Assembly (NCBI GenBank): GCA_002633005.1 | Contig: NMRA01001266.1 | Span: 1 to 32,696 of the forward strand | DNA length: 32,696 nt | Origin: Phoronis australis | Taxonomy: Eukaryota > Phoronida > Phoronidae | Direction of reading: 5' to 3' | Shown: one piece after another, positions 21,801 to 29,950 of the stretch | Layout of the letters: the number at the start of each line of letters is the position of its first letter | Position numbering within the stretch: the first letter of the stretch is position 1 | Made by a program: the position numbers and the translations under genes | The notes under the pieces: model-generated | The model's input: the letters and a program-made list of their open reading frames with translations, nothing else | Told to the model about the DNA's origin: nothing | Database searches by the model: none

Positions 21801-24800
21801 ACATGGTAACATTCTGTGATGAAGCTTGCTTGCCAAAAATCGATTTGTAGACTACTCTTATCAATTTTTAGTTTGACTCGTTAATCACCTTTCAAATTTT
21901 TCCATTACTAAAATCTCCGAATGGGCATCAAATTCAGCCAACAGTTTCAATTTGAAGCTAAATCCATGGTCTTTTGTCTTGTATTAGGACTCGCATGATC
22001 ATCCATAACCACTGTTCAAAGAGTTGATAAAACATGAACCAGACAACAAAAACATGATTAGGATCACCCAGTTTCTCATAAGGAATTCATTTTCCAAGGA
22101 CAAAATGTTTGAAAAATCACCAGTTGTCGCAAAGATACTGGTGTAACTATAATATCTTTGGCTGTAGTCCGTGATATTTCAGTTCATTTTAGCCAGTGTT
22201 TTATTCCTGTGAAGTTACCTCAGTGGCGGATCTAGGATATCACAAGGGGGGGGCCCAACTTTTGGTCCGGCTGTAAGCATTTGCGCAAACTGAACCATGA
22301 TTGTAGATGCGCATAGCACTGAAGTGGGGGGAGGTCGAGAGGGGGGTTTATCTCTAATAATCAAGCATTTTCCTTGATTCCTGAAGACAAAAGAGGCAAA
22401 AAAGGAAAAAAAAACGGAGAACGTGTCGAACAGAAAAAACTGCAAGAACCTAAGACTCGAACTCACGACCTGGCGGATAGAGCGCGTGTGCATTACCACT
22501 ACACCACCACAACTTAACTACTAATCTTTTTCTAAAAGACCTACTTATTTATGGTCCACAGCATTTACGCGCGAAACCTACTTCTTTTTGTAATGCTTAT
22601 TACACGTTTTATATTTTGTGCCATCAATTCTTAACAAATTTGTCGTATTTAAAATAGTCTCCAAATGCCCAAAAGACCAAATCCGTTTTTCGTGTTGGCA
22701 ATAATGACAGGATTGCTTTGGAAACTGTCTTAAGATAAGGTTTGACAAAAAGAGTATTGTGAGTTTCTGAGTGATTCACTAAGGCTTCGACTAAATTCAC
22801 ATCTTACCAGCAGCTTCTGTTTTTTCATCGTCACTCAGGTTCCATTTTCTTTAAAAAATTAAGTAAATTTTCTTCATGGCACAGTGTAGCAGACGACGGA
22901 AACGGAGTCGTAGTGCGCAGCGCCACTGCCAGTTGCCTGGGATATCGCGGGAGAGCCTATACTTAGCCATAGTTCCGTTAGGAATGCGCCGTGTTCCGAA
23001 TTTGACACTTAAAATTGGATTTGAGCCCCCCCCCCCCAACACTAAAACTGCACACATTGAAATCTGTTTTCATCCGTATAATTTTAATTACTGGGGTTAA
23101 TTAATAAACTCAATATTTCCCTACGCTCCTGCTGTTTTGTTTTTTTGCGGCAGCCAAGGGGGGGGCCCGGGCCCCCCTAAATCCGCCTATGTACCTCCGT
23201 TGTGGTTTTTGATCTGCTCCACACAAAATGACTTTCCATCAGAGCTCCTGGTATAAAGGCTTCTGGCTGACAGCAACTCTTGTAGAAATCTTTAGACAAA
23301 GTACAAGGTGCCTTGAAGGAATGTTGAAGATATCTACTGTCAATGGGTTGTGGAAGGAAGATTAGGGTAGTGTGTGGCAATGTTTCATCAAGAGTTTGCA
23401 ATGTTTTTCAGGCAAGCCCGGAGTGTTGACGACCAGCCTCTCTCTGACATCAAGTTGTCTCGAGAACACTCCAAACTACTCCTCTCCAGTACTGAGTTGA
23501 ATAAGCTTCGGAAAGAGATTGAGAAAATTGAAATGAAAACTGAACTGCAGGTTAGTCAAAAATGGGACACGCTTTGAACCCAAACACGTTGGACCTTTTA
23601 TTTTATGAAATGGCCTATCGCCGGGATTTTGAATGACACCTTAAAGTCCTTCTTGCAAACTGCCCATGTGGTTCCAGTATCCGAAAATACTTACTACATA
23701 AATTCTTATTTTCGACACCCTTTCTTTATATTCTTTTCGCCTTTCTTGCCAAAAGCGATTTTTTAACAGTATTTGACACTTCTCTCTGAGCGTATGATTA
23801 CCGGTTGTCATCAGTTATTTCCGTACCCACATTTCCGGCTCATCAGTTCAGGAACTTGTCCTGAATGCCGCCATTTTTTCCTTGTAACTGAATGGGCTAT
23901 GGCTTGCTCGAAAAGTCTTCATTATTTTGTTTTATTAGTAATATATCGTGATTCGTTTGCATATGTAGTGTATTTATAGTTTGTAGTTAGTGGTCGTTGA
24001 TTTTTTTGGAATGTTACGCGTACTTAGTATGTTAAAATAGCATTGGTGTTTAGTTCCTTACGTAGGCGGGTCGAACCTAGGAACCAATATGGGTCGAACC
24101 AATTTTTTTTCGGTTTTATTTTTTTCCTCGTTTTGAAAAAGTACTTTGCTATCATCGGAAAGGTAGTACATTCTACTCAGTAAAAATCGAAAAAGTATCA
24201 AAATCGGGGCAAGCACTGTAAAGTTATTGCAAGTTTTGTGGCGAAATTTGGGTCACTTTGTTTGGATCGCGTCGGCCATATTGGAGGACAGCGGGATAAG
24301 TTACGAGTTTAAAACTTTGTGTAAATTGTTTTCGCCAACAAATTACGGTGAAATTTAGTTAGACATATCTTTACTTACTATTCTGCACGATTTAGCAGTG
24401 TTCACCAAATTTCAGCCTCGCAGTTGTTACTCATTAAGTGATAAATGTGCTCACAATTCCCGTTGGACTTCGTCTCATTTCTGGCGGCACCTACAATGTC
24501 GACTTTTGCTGAACTGAAAGGCATGTTCAATCGGCTACTTTGTAATTTGTGAAGATTTAACGTTGATACATTTTGACAAACGTTGCTACAAAAAAGAAAC
24601 TTTGTTCAATTTTCGTGTTTTTTGTGTTTGTGGCCAGCGACCAGTTAGGCCTAAGGGTAGTCTTGGCGCAAAGCTGCCTCCCGTTCAGTAACGCTAGGAC
24701 CTCGCTAAAAAGCAAGACTTCGCGAGAATACGTGAGATTTCGCCGTGTATTTTGAATAAGAACACGTGACTTTGACTAGGTTTTAGCTAGGTCCTAGCGT

Positions 24801-27082
24801 AGGTCCTAGCGTCTACTGAACGCACGCCTGTATAGGCCTACTAACAAGCTGTATTTTGACTATAGTCTTCACTGGTTGCTGGTGACTGAGGCTAACTAAA
24901 GTCTGCCGCGGCAGTGTTACACAGGACTAACCAGCCCGTAATTTCATGCAAGTATCTGAAACTACCCTTGAATATATGCAGCATTTATCGTTTGACCATT
25001 TTACTTCGACAAAACAGCTTGCAACCGTGTGCATTTACCGTTCGCCAGTGTCTGGTCTCGATCCGCACCGGGTCCGATAGGCTGCGGTCCCGACTATTCT
25101 GGCAAAATAATTTCTGTCAAAATTTATTCGCCACATTTCTTCAGCAAATTCCATAAAATAGTCCGTAGTTTGATTTTATCAAAATTAAGGCGCGCTGTCG
25201 ATTTTTTATCCCCGTTTGCTGGCTGGTTACAGTACAGGCACTGCTCCAGTCGCACTGACGGCGTTTTCTCGGCCTGGGTTCCTGAATGAAATGTACTTCC
25301 GGGTTCGCGGCAAGTTCAAAATGGCGGTGTTTCTTCGGATGCGAATCGTGAGTGGCGCGTTCATTTAAACTGGATCGTGTATTAGTTATGGGGTAGGTAC
25401 TTCTTGGATCCTTATAACATCTTCTAACCATGTAATAAGGGTTAACAACGCGTGAGAGGACTTTAACTGACCAATCAGAGCCCAGAATTGTTGACACACC
25501 TTTATTTGGGAAATTAAAACAGGAGCTGGACATTTAACTGACCTTTGCTTGACCTTGACTTTATATCAAATCAAATTTGGTTTATTGACACTGTTGTTTT
25601 CCACGTGACTTAATTTCCTGTTAAAGTTTACTTAAGACATGGCCATGTGACCCAACTAGTGGTAGAATGGTAAAATTCAAAAATGAATTTCTGTAGGTTT
25701 GTCTTCTTTCAGAAAATATACTTTTACTTAGTTTTAACTCTGCAATGGTATAATAATGAATATAACTTTTGAAAATCTATAGTTTTTAGATGTTTGGCTG
25801 AAACATGGAATTATTGATAAGGTCGTAGTTAACCTTTACCATGGAGAAGCATAGCAATGGAAAAGAGTTGTTTCTGAATGCTCATTTACTTTCTCTTGCG
25901 AGATTTCCCTTTTTGAAAAGCAGAGTAAATTGTACTAATATGTTCACTTATATATGTTAATTCAATTCAGTTGGATGCACTACAGACAGTTACAGACACA
26001 CTACACAAGTACAGCGAAGCTGTCAGTGACTTTGTCTCTCAGCAGTCTAAAAACTTGCGTAAGTATTTTCTGTGCACGTATTGTAACCAGTGTGTGACTG
26101 GACTGAATCTAATTATTCAGCTAGTGTTCGTCAGGATGCATCTATTTTGTTCCTTTTATAACATGTTGTGTAAGAAGCGATCATGTATTATGTCATCACT
26201 CGGGGGGGGAGGGGGGGGTTGGATCAGATGACAATTCATCACTGTAGGCGAGGGGTTAAGACTCATTGTGATGTCATCATGTGATTGATTAGAGTATGGT
26301 ACATACCATTGGGAAACTGATTCACAAAACCTTAACTCTCCTTTCACGCTTTTAAGATTTGAACGTATTTCACAAGGCTTACCCTATAAACATGTACACA
26401 AATGACAAACCCTCTCATTGTCTAAGCAGGGGGTGTCTGCGATGACATAGAGACTGGACAGGGGGAGCGATAAGACAAGTGATGCAGAAGGGGAAAGGGG
26501 GCAAAAAGTAGCGATAGTGTAATATCTGCACACTCCCTATATCTTACTACCCTTGTGTTCATGCCACAAGAGGTCACCAATGATTAGCAACCATTTCTCT
26601 GTGCCAATTGATAATCATATAATTACATACTGGCTGTTGTGAGATTTCTTGACTGTGATTGTTGAGAAGAGGGATTCATTATTAAAATAGGTGTATATTA
26701 GGAGGGGAAAAATGAGTTTGGTGCGGCTTAGAGGAAGCTCAGCATTTTTACGCTTTAAAAAGAAACCTGCAGTGACATGTCCACTTGCAGAGCCTGGCCG
26801 CAAGCACTAATGAACTGTTAGTTCCTATTAACACCACGGCTGCTCTCTAATCTAATTAAGTTAAAACCATAGTTATATAGGAAGTGCCTTAAATAAAAAT
26901 ATTATTTTCTTGGTGGCAGGCGAGTTGATAGCCACTTTAAATGTCCCGTTTCAGGCGTTAAATCGTTTGAAGGCATGGAGAAATTCTCAGATCCGCGGAA
27001 ACTCATTACAAACATTATCGGAGGAGAGACTTCGCAGACAGGCGAGAGCAGTCCCACTGTGAAAGCAAAATCAGGAGTTTGA
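12775..27082 (+). CDS. DSN1: DSN1, MIS12 kinetochore complex subunit
   Basis: Join: 12775-12837, 15199-15304, 16539-16612, 16901-16967, 17826-17901, 18480-18548, 21375-21446, 23412-23550, 25971-26058, 26955-27082. All junctions are GT..AG and phases agree; 293 residues (human 356). DSN1 with NSL1, MIS12 and PMF1 links CENP-C at centromeres to KNL1 and NDC80. Residues 2-21 are acidic then basic. Residues 26-41 hold RRKS and KRRSS, in the place of the Aurora B sites of human DSN1 that regulate CENP-C binding. Residues 57-100 (DLAEDERLG, YTIQKLG) match human DLAESKRLG and FSIQKLE. Residues 135-222 are helical and probably coiled coil (EKESSSWETL, LNKLRKEIEKIEMKTEL). LDALQTVTDTLHKY at 223 corresponds to MDELQGSVKQLQAF, and FSDPRKLI near 262 to the PSPARKLL tail. 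The ATG is in strong context (ACCATGG). An alternative exon at 12906-12973 would lengthen it to 312 residues. Confidence 0.94.
12906..12973 (+). CDS. DSN1: Possible alternative DSN1 exon 2
   Basis: 68 bases after a 68-base intron, acceptor TCTAATCCCAG, donor GTAGTA. Frame 0 reads RQPVSDYSDSPSPSPSFLLS, ending in phase 2. It joins in frame only to the second acceptor of exon 3 (TCTCCTAG, exon from 15210), giving ..SSR-VRRKS. The last 30 bases and the donor lie in the foldback element beginning near 12945. Ser-Pro repeats suit the disordered N-terminus of DSN1, but no homology proves it. Confidence 0.45.
12945..13535. mobile_element. Foldback (long inverted repeat) element, copy A
   Basis: Left arm about 12945-13215 and right arm about 13255-13535 are diverged inverted copies. 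Both contain, in opposite senses, GAAGCTTTTCG..GAATTATGCCTC, ACATCAAAGTCACGTT, CTTTTGCGC and the CAGTTCCCAAAAT inner end. Near the outer ends sits a small hairpin (CATCGT..ACGATG). It lies in a DSN1 intron. Confidence 0.85.
13536..14337. other. DSN1 intron, nothing recognised
   Basis: Sequence between foldback copies A and B. No exon or element end seen. Confidence 0.5.
14338..14697. mobile_element. Foldback element, copy B (left arm deleted)
   Basis: A right arm of the same family (ACATCAAAGTCACGTT in reverse complement, TCGAAGAAAAA, AAGTTGGAAGGAATTAA) preceded by only the outer tip of the left arm. Flanked by GTGTAGACAGTG on both sides (about 14338 and 14689), which may be duplicated target or outer terminal sequence. 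Confidence 0.7.
14698..14965. mobile_element. Foldback element, copy C (left arm only)
   Basis: A single left arm (CAGAAGCTTTTCTGCGAGTT, ACATCAAAGTCACGTTG, CTTTTGCGCATA, AACTTTTTTTCGTGCAGTCC) directly after copy B. Confidence 0.7.
15199..15304 (+). CDS. DSN1: DSN1 exon 3, basic RRxS region
   Basis: Acceptor TTTTCGCAG, donor GTACCG; phase 0 in, phase 1 out. Encodes NSPSVRRKSLRQEGKRRSSF and RGRISRQLQLPDDS. The two RRxS sites align with the Aurora B-regulated basic patch of human DSN1. A second in-frame acceptor 11 bases on (exon from 15210) suits entry from 12906-12973. Confidence 0.9.
15305..16538. other. DSN1 intron, nothing recognised
   Basis: No repeat, exon or element seen. Antisense open frames at 15639-15833 and 15992-16231 have no support. 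Confidence 0.5.
16539..16612 (+). CDS. DSN1: DSN1 exon 4
   Basis: Acceptor TTTCTTTCTCAG, donor GTATTG; phase 1 in, phase 0 out. Reads FSWDIPKDLAEDERLGQLVK then LCAQ, matching SISVDLAESKRLGCLL of human DSN1. This is the strongest identifying match for the gene. Confidence 0.95.
16689..16756 (+). other. Possible cassette exon that would break the DSN1 frame
   Basis: 68 bases open in the phase needed after exon 4 (QLDVAEGWKNSAVADETLLS then IL), acceptor ATCATTTTAG and a strong GTAAGT donor. Including it shifts exon 5 and makes the first codon of exon 6 TGA. It is left out of the main model because exon 5 joins exon 4 directly and matches human DSN1 in that form. Confidence 0.35.
16901..16967 (+). 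CDS. DSN1: DSN1 exon 5
   Basis: Acceptor TAACTTTCAG, donor GTAAGT; phase 0 in, phase 1 out. Reads YTIQKLGQEFPDLENFDGFR plus IQ, aligned with FSIQKLE and the following FSLESFR of human DSN1. Confidence 0.92.
17826..17901 (+). CDS. DSN1: DSN1 exon 6
   Basis: Acceptor CCTGTTTCAG, donor GTAAAT; phase 1 in, phase 2 out. Reads TDVVDKTVSSAASQGLLKMA then CFKD. Introns on both sides (16968-17825, 17902-18479) hold nothing recognisable; an open frame at 17548-17844 only overlaps this exon in another frame. Confidence 0.88.
18480..18548 (+). CDS. DSN1: DSN1 exon 7
   Basis: Acceptor TTGTATGCCAG, donor GTGAGG; phase 2 in and out. Reads YLPNPVNVEVENTAAQYEEY plus IQ. Aligns with the human segment ending EMKEYITKF. 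Confidence 0.9.
18726..20700. mobile_element. Non-autonomous element with internal higher-order tandem repeat
   Basis: Begins with a hairpin at 18726-18755 and a GTCC microsatellite. Inside, units of about 451 bp start at about 18899, 19351 and 19802, with a partial fourth at about 20251. Each unit is three related parts of about 150 bp, each marked by CCTAGTGGC followed by a T-run. ATGCGCCCACA at 18726 pairs with TGTGGGCGCAT at 20659-20669. Beyond that a hairpin CAACGCTCCGCGTTG (20672-20686) and CTCTTGTAATT close the element. It resembles families common in marine invertebrates; the superfamily is uncertain. Open frames inside (for example 19639-19881, 20099-20332) are repeat translations. 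It lies in the DSN1 intron between exons 7 and 8. Confidence 0.85.
21375..21446 (+). CDS. DSN1: DSN1 exon 8
   Basis: Acceptor TCAATTTACAG, donor GTAAGT; phase 2 in and out. Reads LEKESSSWETLVSSHEEESK then TAI. Matches human SLERQTWDQLLLHYQQEAKEIL, a helical segment. With exon 7 it is a phase-matched pair, so either could be skipped in frame. Confidence 0.93.
21447..22220. other. DSN1 intron, nothing recognised
   Basis: Unique-looking intron between exon 8 and the hAT-like element. Confidence 0.5.
22221..23191. mobile_element. Non-autonomous hAT-like element, about 970 bp
   Basis: Left end CAGTGGCGGATCTAGG and right end (reverse complement) CATAGGCGGATTTAGG are imperfect 16-bp inverted termini, followed inside by G-runs joined to GGGCCC. 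TACCT flanks both sides and may be part of the target duplication. These termini are typical of hAT-type elements. No transposase frame is visible. Confidence 0.8.
22443..22512 (-). other. tRNA-like sequence inside the hAT-like element
   Basis: Minus strand has an A-box-like TGGTGTAGTGGTAATGC (22506-22490) and a B-box-like GAGTTCGAGTC (22464-22454) about 26 bases apart, as in tRNAs. The acceptor arms do not pair well, so this is a tRNA pseudogene or tRNA-derived segment rather than a working gene. Confidence 0.45.
23412..23550 (+). CDS. DSN1: DSN1 exon 9, coiled-coil segment
   Basis: Acceptor GTTTTTCAG, donor GTTAGT; phase 2 in, phase 0 out. Reads QARSVDDQPLSDIKLSREHS then LLLSSTELNKLRKEIEKIEM. 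Strongly charged and helical; consistent with the DSN1 region before the C-terminal docking helix. Longest exon of the gene. Confidence 0.92.
23551..25294. other. DSN1 intron 5' part, nothing recognised
   Basis: No exon recognised. Short inverted repeats of GCTAGGACCT occur between about 24690 and 24815. CpG content seems to rise towards 25000-25350. Confidence 0.45.
25295..25353 (+). promoter_or_regulatory. Possible internal promoter and short first exon in DSN1
   Basis: ETS-type ACTTCCGGG at 25295-25303 is followed by AAAATGGCGGTG (YY1-like and good start context). ATG at 25321 opens MAVFLRMRI and reaches a strong GTGAGT donor after 25347 in phase 0. DSN1 exon 10 accepts phase 0, so a short DSN1 C-terminal product could be made; another nested gene is also possible. 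No transcript evidence. Confidence 0.35.
25971..26058 (+). CDS. DSN1: DSN1 exon 10
   Basis: Acceptor TTCAATTCAG, donor GTAAGT; phase 0 in, phase 1 out. Reads LDALQTVTDTLHKYSEAVSD then FVSQQSKNL, matching MDELQGSVKQLQAFMDES of human DSN1, the C-terminal helix of the MIS12 complex. Confidence 0.94.
26199..26520. other. G-rich stretches in a DSN1 intron
   Basis: Two long G-runs at about 26201-26219 and further G-runs at about 26428-26500 could form G-quadruplexes on the plus strand (and RNA). The rest of the intron 26059-26954 shows no exon or element. Confidence 0.5.
26955..27082 (+). CDS. DSN1: DSN1 exon 11 with stop
   Basis: Acceptor CCCGTTTCAG; phase 1 in; ends TGA at 27080-27082. Reads VKSFEGMEKFSDPRKLITNI then IGGETSQTG and a Ser/Lys tail. 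Corresponds to the C-terminal tail of human DSN1 that contacts KNL1 and NSL1. Confidence 0.93.
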
Positions 27083-27189
27083 ATTGTGGAGATGAGCGGT
27101 GACATCTGTCGATAGTCGTCAGGAGCAGTATGGAAGAGAGACCATACAAGTGTCCGTCTGCTTTACTCAAGACACAAGACCTGGAATTT

Positions 27190-27545
27190 GTGCTGCAGTT
27201 GTGATGTTGAATGAGTGTATAAATGTGCTGCAGTGACACTTATAGCCAGATGAACAGTTTAAATTATGTTGCAGTGACACCTATAGTTAGATGTGCTGTT
27301 TAAATGTGCTTCAGTGACACCTATAGTAATTTGTATGTGCAGTTAAATGTGTTCCAGTTACACCTAGCTCCATGCGCATGCTAATAATGCTGACCAGTGA
27401 CACCTATAGTCTCATGAGCACATTAATAATTTTAACTGTGACACTTAGTCTCCTGTGCATGTTATTGTCCTCCAGTGACACCTATAGTCCGATGTGCACT
27501 TTAATACTGTCTATGCTTCAGTGACACCTATAGTCAGACGTTCAT
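27190..27545. repeat. About 41-bp tandem repeat, eight copies, in DSN1 3' region
   Basis: CAGTGACACCTATAG-type cores at about 27231, 27272, 27312, 27355, 27394, 27436, 27473 and 27519. Spacing is 37-46 bp with TTAAATGTGC-like spacers. It starts about 110 bases after the DSN1 stop and is probably transcribed in the 3' UTR. Confidence 0.88.
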
Positions 27546-28244
27546 ACTGAACCAAAGTACTGGGGAAACCAGTAATGTCAATAATTACTTTGTGGAACAA
27601 TAGGTAGCGTTGGTATCCAGGCTGGACAGGGATTGTAGGGAAGCTTGGATCCTCCATCTGTTTGTTCATTGTAAAAACTGTCTCTGCTAGAGTGTGAAGT
27701 GGGAATCCAGTGTGCTTGTGAGAACAAATTTTTGATGAAATTATGGCTCATGCTTCGAATGCAGCTGCTAAGGCTAACGGTTACAAGTTGAATGCACACA
27801 CACACTGAGTTTTCAGCTGGCACTGTACGGCTCAAGCGTTTGGATTTTAATGAGAAAGGTTGTACCATTCATACCAGAAACTGTTATATTCACGACATTA
27901 ACTGGGGTAGGAAAATACAGTGCAGATTAACAATCCAGAGTCCGAACTCAGAACTACTCTGTCCTATTGCTTTCAAACACCAGTGCTTGCTATGGCAACC
28001 TGCAATTCACCAAATGAATGTGACTTCAGATTTTGTTTGGTGACATGGTAAAAATTTCAGTCTTCCACCCACACATCTGAACATTGGTGCAAAATGCTGC
28101 AGTAAGTTACCAAGCAAACTATAGACTCCTAATTTTCTCTGTTTGACTAGAAAAAAAAAGCTGCATGGGTCATATCAAGTTTGCAGCTTCTCTAATTCAA
28201 ATAATCCACTTTTGACTAGACGATAATGCATCTATTGTTGGGGG

Positions 28245-28278
28245 CCATAACCCCCCATATGGGGTTTCCTTGTTATGG
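28245..28278. other. Strong hairpin between convergent genes
   Basis: Outer arms CCATAAC / GTTATGG and a perfect inner palindrome CCCCATATGGGG at 28253-28264. It sits between the DSN1 and DPM2 3' ends. Confidence 0.6.
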
Positions 28279-28385
28279 CGAGCTCGCATTTGGCAAGAGG
28301 ACATGCCTTGCGTAGAGTCCTGCACCGTATTGTTTCCAGTATGGACATTGACCAATCGGCTGCGACACACAGTACATCCAGACAT

Positions 28386-28391
28386 TTTATT
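28386..28391 (-). terminator. Possible DPM2 polyadenylation signal
   Basis: AATAAA on the minus strand about 240 bases after the DPM2 stop. No nearer canonical hexamer was seen. Confidence 0.3.
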
Positions 28392-28628
28392 TGATCGCCA
28401 GAGTATGACCTCCAGTTGTCAGTCTCATTTAGTTTACACCTTGTGTCTTATCACTAGCTCTCCTTCTTACAGTGTCTCGAAGTGTTTGTGTGGTCAGCCA
28501 CAGGACTTGACTGTCCACACACTTTTTTCCTCCCTCGAATAACAGTTAATTTCCCAGTACGAGATAAACATGATCTACGAGTCAATGTACATTTTAAACA
28601 AATATATATATATATATGTGAAATCCAG

Positions 28629-28690
28629 CTATGAAGTTTTCTTTTCTTTTGGTTTTCTGCTCTTGAAGATTGTGATCCCAATGAACGCAC
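28629..28690 (-). CDS. DPM2: DPM2 exon 4, C-terminus and stop
   Basis: Acceptor TTGCATTACAG, phase 1 in. Encodes AFIGITIFKSRKPKEKKTS and stops with TAG at 28631-28629. The basic tail faces the cytosol in the family. Confidence 0.94.
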
Positions 28691-29950
28691 CTGTAATGCA
28701 AACAAATTAAAATTGCTTCAAGTGTTAATGAAACCGTAGTAACGTTCTCTGCATAGCCCTATGATACAGATTCCTAAATACGACAGTCGCCTCAACTATG
28801 TACTAATAGAAGTCAACAAAAGGTGAACTTGCTGTTTTAAAAAGATCACCTTCCGTTATAAAAGCATTCAGTCAACACGTGCAAACCTAACATTTGTATT
28901 TACTTAAAATAATGTCCACAACCCACAATTTTCACGAAAATGAGCAGTGTCTGAGCCAATACCCACAAATTGAGATATTGCAAAATAACCTTTCACGAGC
29001 AAAATGATGTTATGCTGACAATCTCATTTTATTATCTTTTCTTACAAATTAACTGGCATTTAGTAATCCATTGAAATAACGGTCTCAAAATTCATAATAT
29101 ATACACTTAATAAAATGTATATTTCTCCCAGCTGTACATATGAAATGCTTACCTAACGCCAATAGCACCGCCACACCAGCTGACACTGGAATGATTATGG
29201 CGTACTCTCTCGGCAGGAAGTAGTGATGAATAACATGACGTGCCTCTACAAACGGCTACAAGGAACAATGAATACGGTCACTACGAGAATGGAAACAAAA
29301 TTTAGTCCACTAACAGGGTGGGGTTTCGTTTTAAGCATTTTGTTCTGAATAAAGAAATGGGTGTAATGAATTGGATAGAATAAGCATATGGACTTAGACG
29401 GTAAGCTTCTCGGAAACTTTGAACGCTGTGACACCATGTGAAGTTTTACAACATTTGCCCAAAGGTAACAAGTCTTGTTCAAACATATAATGACAGTTAT
29501 CATAACTTAATTGATTCAACTGACACCTAGTGGCAACTTTTTAAAGTAACATCTAATACAAATGATGAGTGTGTAATGTTCTCCAAAATAAAAGAGTGGA
29601 TCTCTGTGCAAAGCATATACAAAGCCAAATCAGAGTTACAAAGTCAAAAACAAAACGAATTATACGAAGTGTACTTAAAAACATTGTAAAAAATAAGAAA
29701 TTTATTATAAAAACTATGACTACCATTTAAAAGACACCCTGTGTTGTAAGACTCAAGACTCAGAGGGATGTTTGTGATATGACACTCAGCAAATCTTCAT
29801 TAAGTCTAACAGCAGGACTTATTTGAGATTGTCAATCAGTCCATGGTCCAAACTACTTACCAGTACAATAACCCATAGTGTGTAATATAGGAAGACAGTC
29901 AAAGCTACGCCCATCATGCCTAGCCCAGCCAGTTTGTCCAGGCCAGTTGA
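28629..29950 (-). CDS. DPM2: DPM2, dolichol-phosphate-mannose synthase subunit 2 (initiator codon on unseen exon)
   Basis: Join on the minus strand: 29950-29861, 29255-29153, 28690-28629 (stop TAG). Phases 0 and 1 agree; all GT..AG. Codes for 84 residues plus a missing initiator Met; human DPM2 is 84 residues. TM helix 1 (GLGMMGVALTVFLYYTLWVI) leads to PFVEARHVIHHYFLPREYAI, the conserved loop, then TM helix 2 (IPVSAGVAVLLALGAFIGIT) and a basic tail KSRKPKEKKTS. Human equivalents are HVIHKYFLPRAYA and TKRVTKKAQ. DPM2 sits in the ER membrane, stabilises DPM3-DPM1 and so supports Dol-P-Man synthesis for N-glycans, O-mannose and GPI anchors; it also associates with the GPI-GnT complex. STGLDKLAGLG aligns one-to-one with human residues 2-12, so exon 1 should add Met only. 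Confidence 0.95.
29153..29255 (-). CDS. DPM2: DPM2 exon 3, loop and TM helix 2
   Basis: 103 bases, phase 0 in, phase 1 out, acceptor CCTTGTAG (short pyrimidine tract), donor GTAAGC. Encodes PFVEARHVIHHYFLPREYAI then the hydrophobic segment. Confidence 0.96.
29256..29860. other. DPM2 intron
   Basis: No exon seen. A short piece at about 29524-29545 (ACACCTAGTGGCAACTTTTT) resembles the core of the element at 18726-20700 and may be a fragment. The intron 28691-29152 shows nothing. Confidence 0.45.
29861..29950 (-). CDS. DPM2: DPM2 exon 2, TM helix 1
   Basis: 90 bases, phase 0 at both ends, acceptor TTATTTCCAG, donor GTAAGT. Encodes STGLDKLAGLGMMGVALTVF then LYYTLWVIVL. An internal MetMet could act as a start, but would remove the conserved N-terminus. 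Confidence 0.94.

Larger units (their letters stand above)
27546..28628. other. Convergent 3' region between DSN1 and DPM2
   Basis: No gene recognised. No AATAAA on the plus strand was found after the DSN1 stop within this stretch. Holds the hairpin at 28245-28278 and a short (TA)n run at about 28603-28616. Confidence 0.5.

Noticed and set aside
22215-22499. 94-codon minus-strand frame with a hydrophobic stretch
   Set aside because: It spans the hAT-like element end and the tRNA-like segment; hydrophobicity comes from A/T-rich runs.
25141-25533. 130-codon minus-strand frame
   Set aside because: No domain; it overlaps the promoter-like patch in the opposite direction and has no start or splice context.
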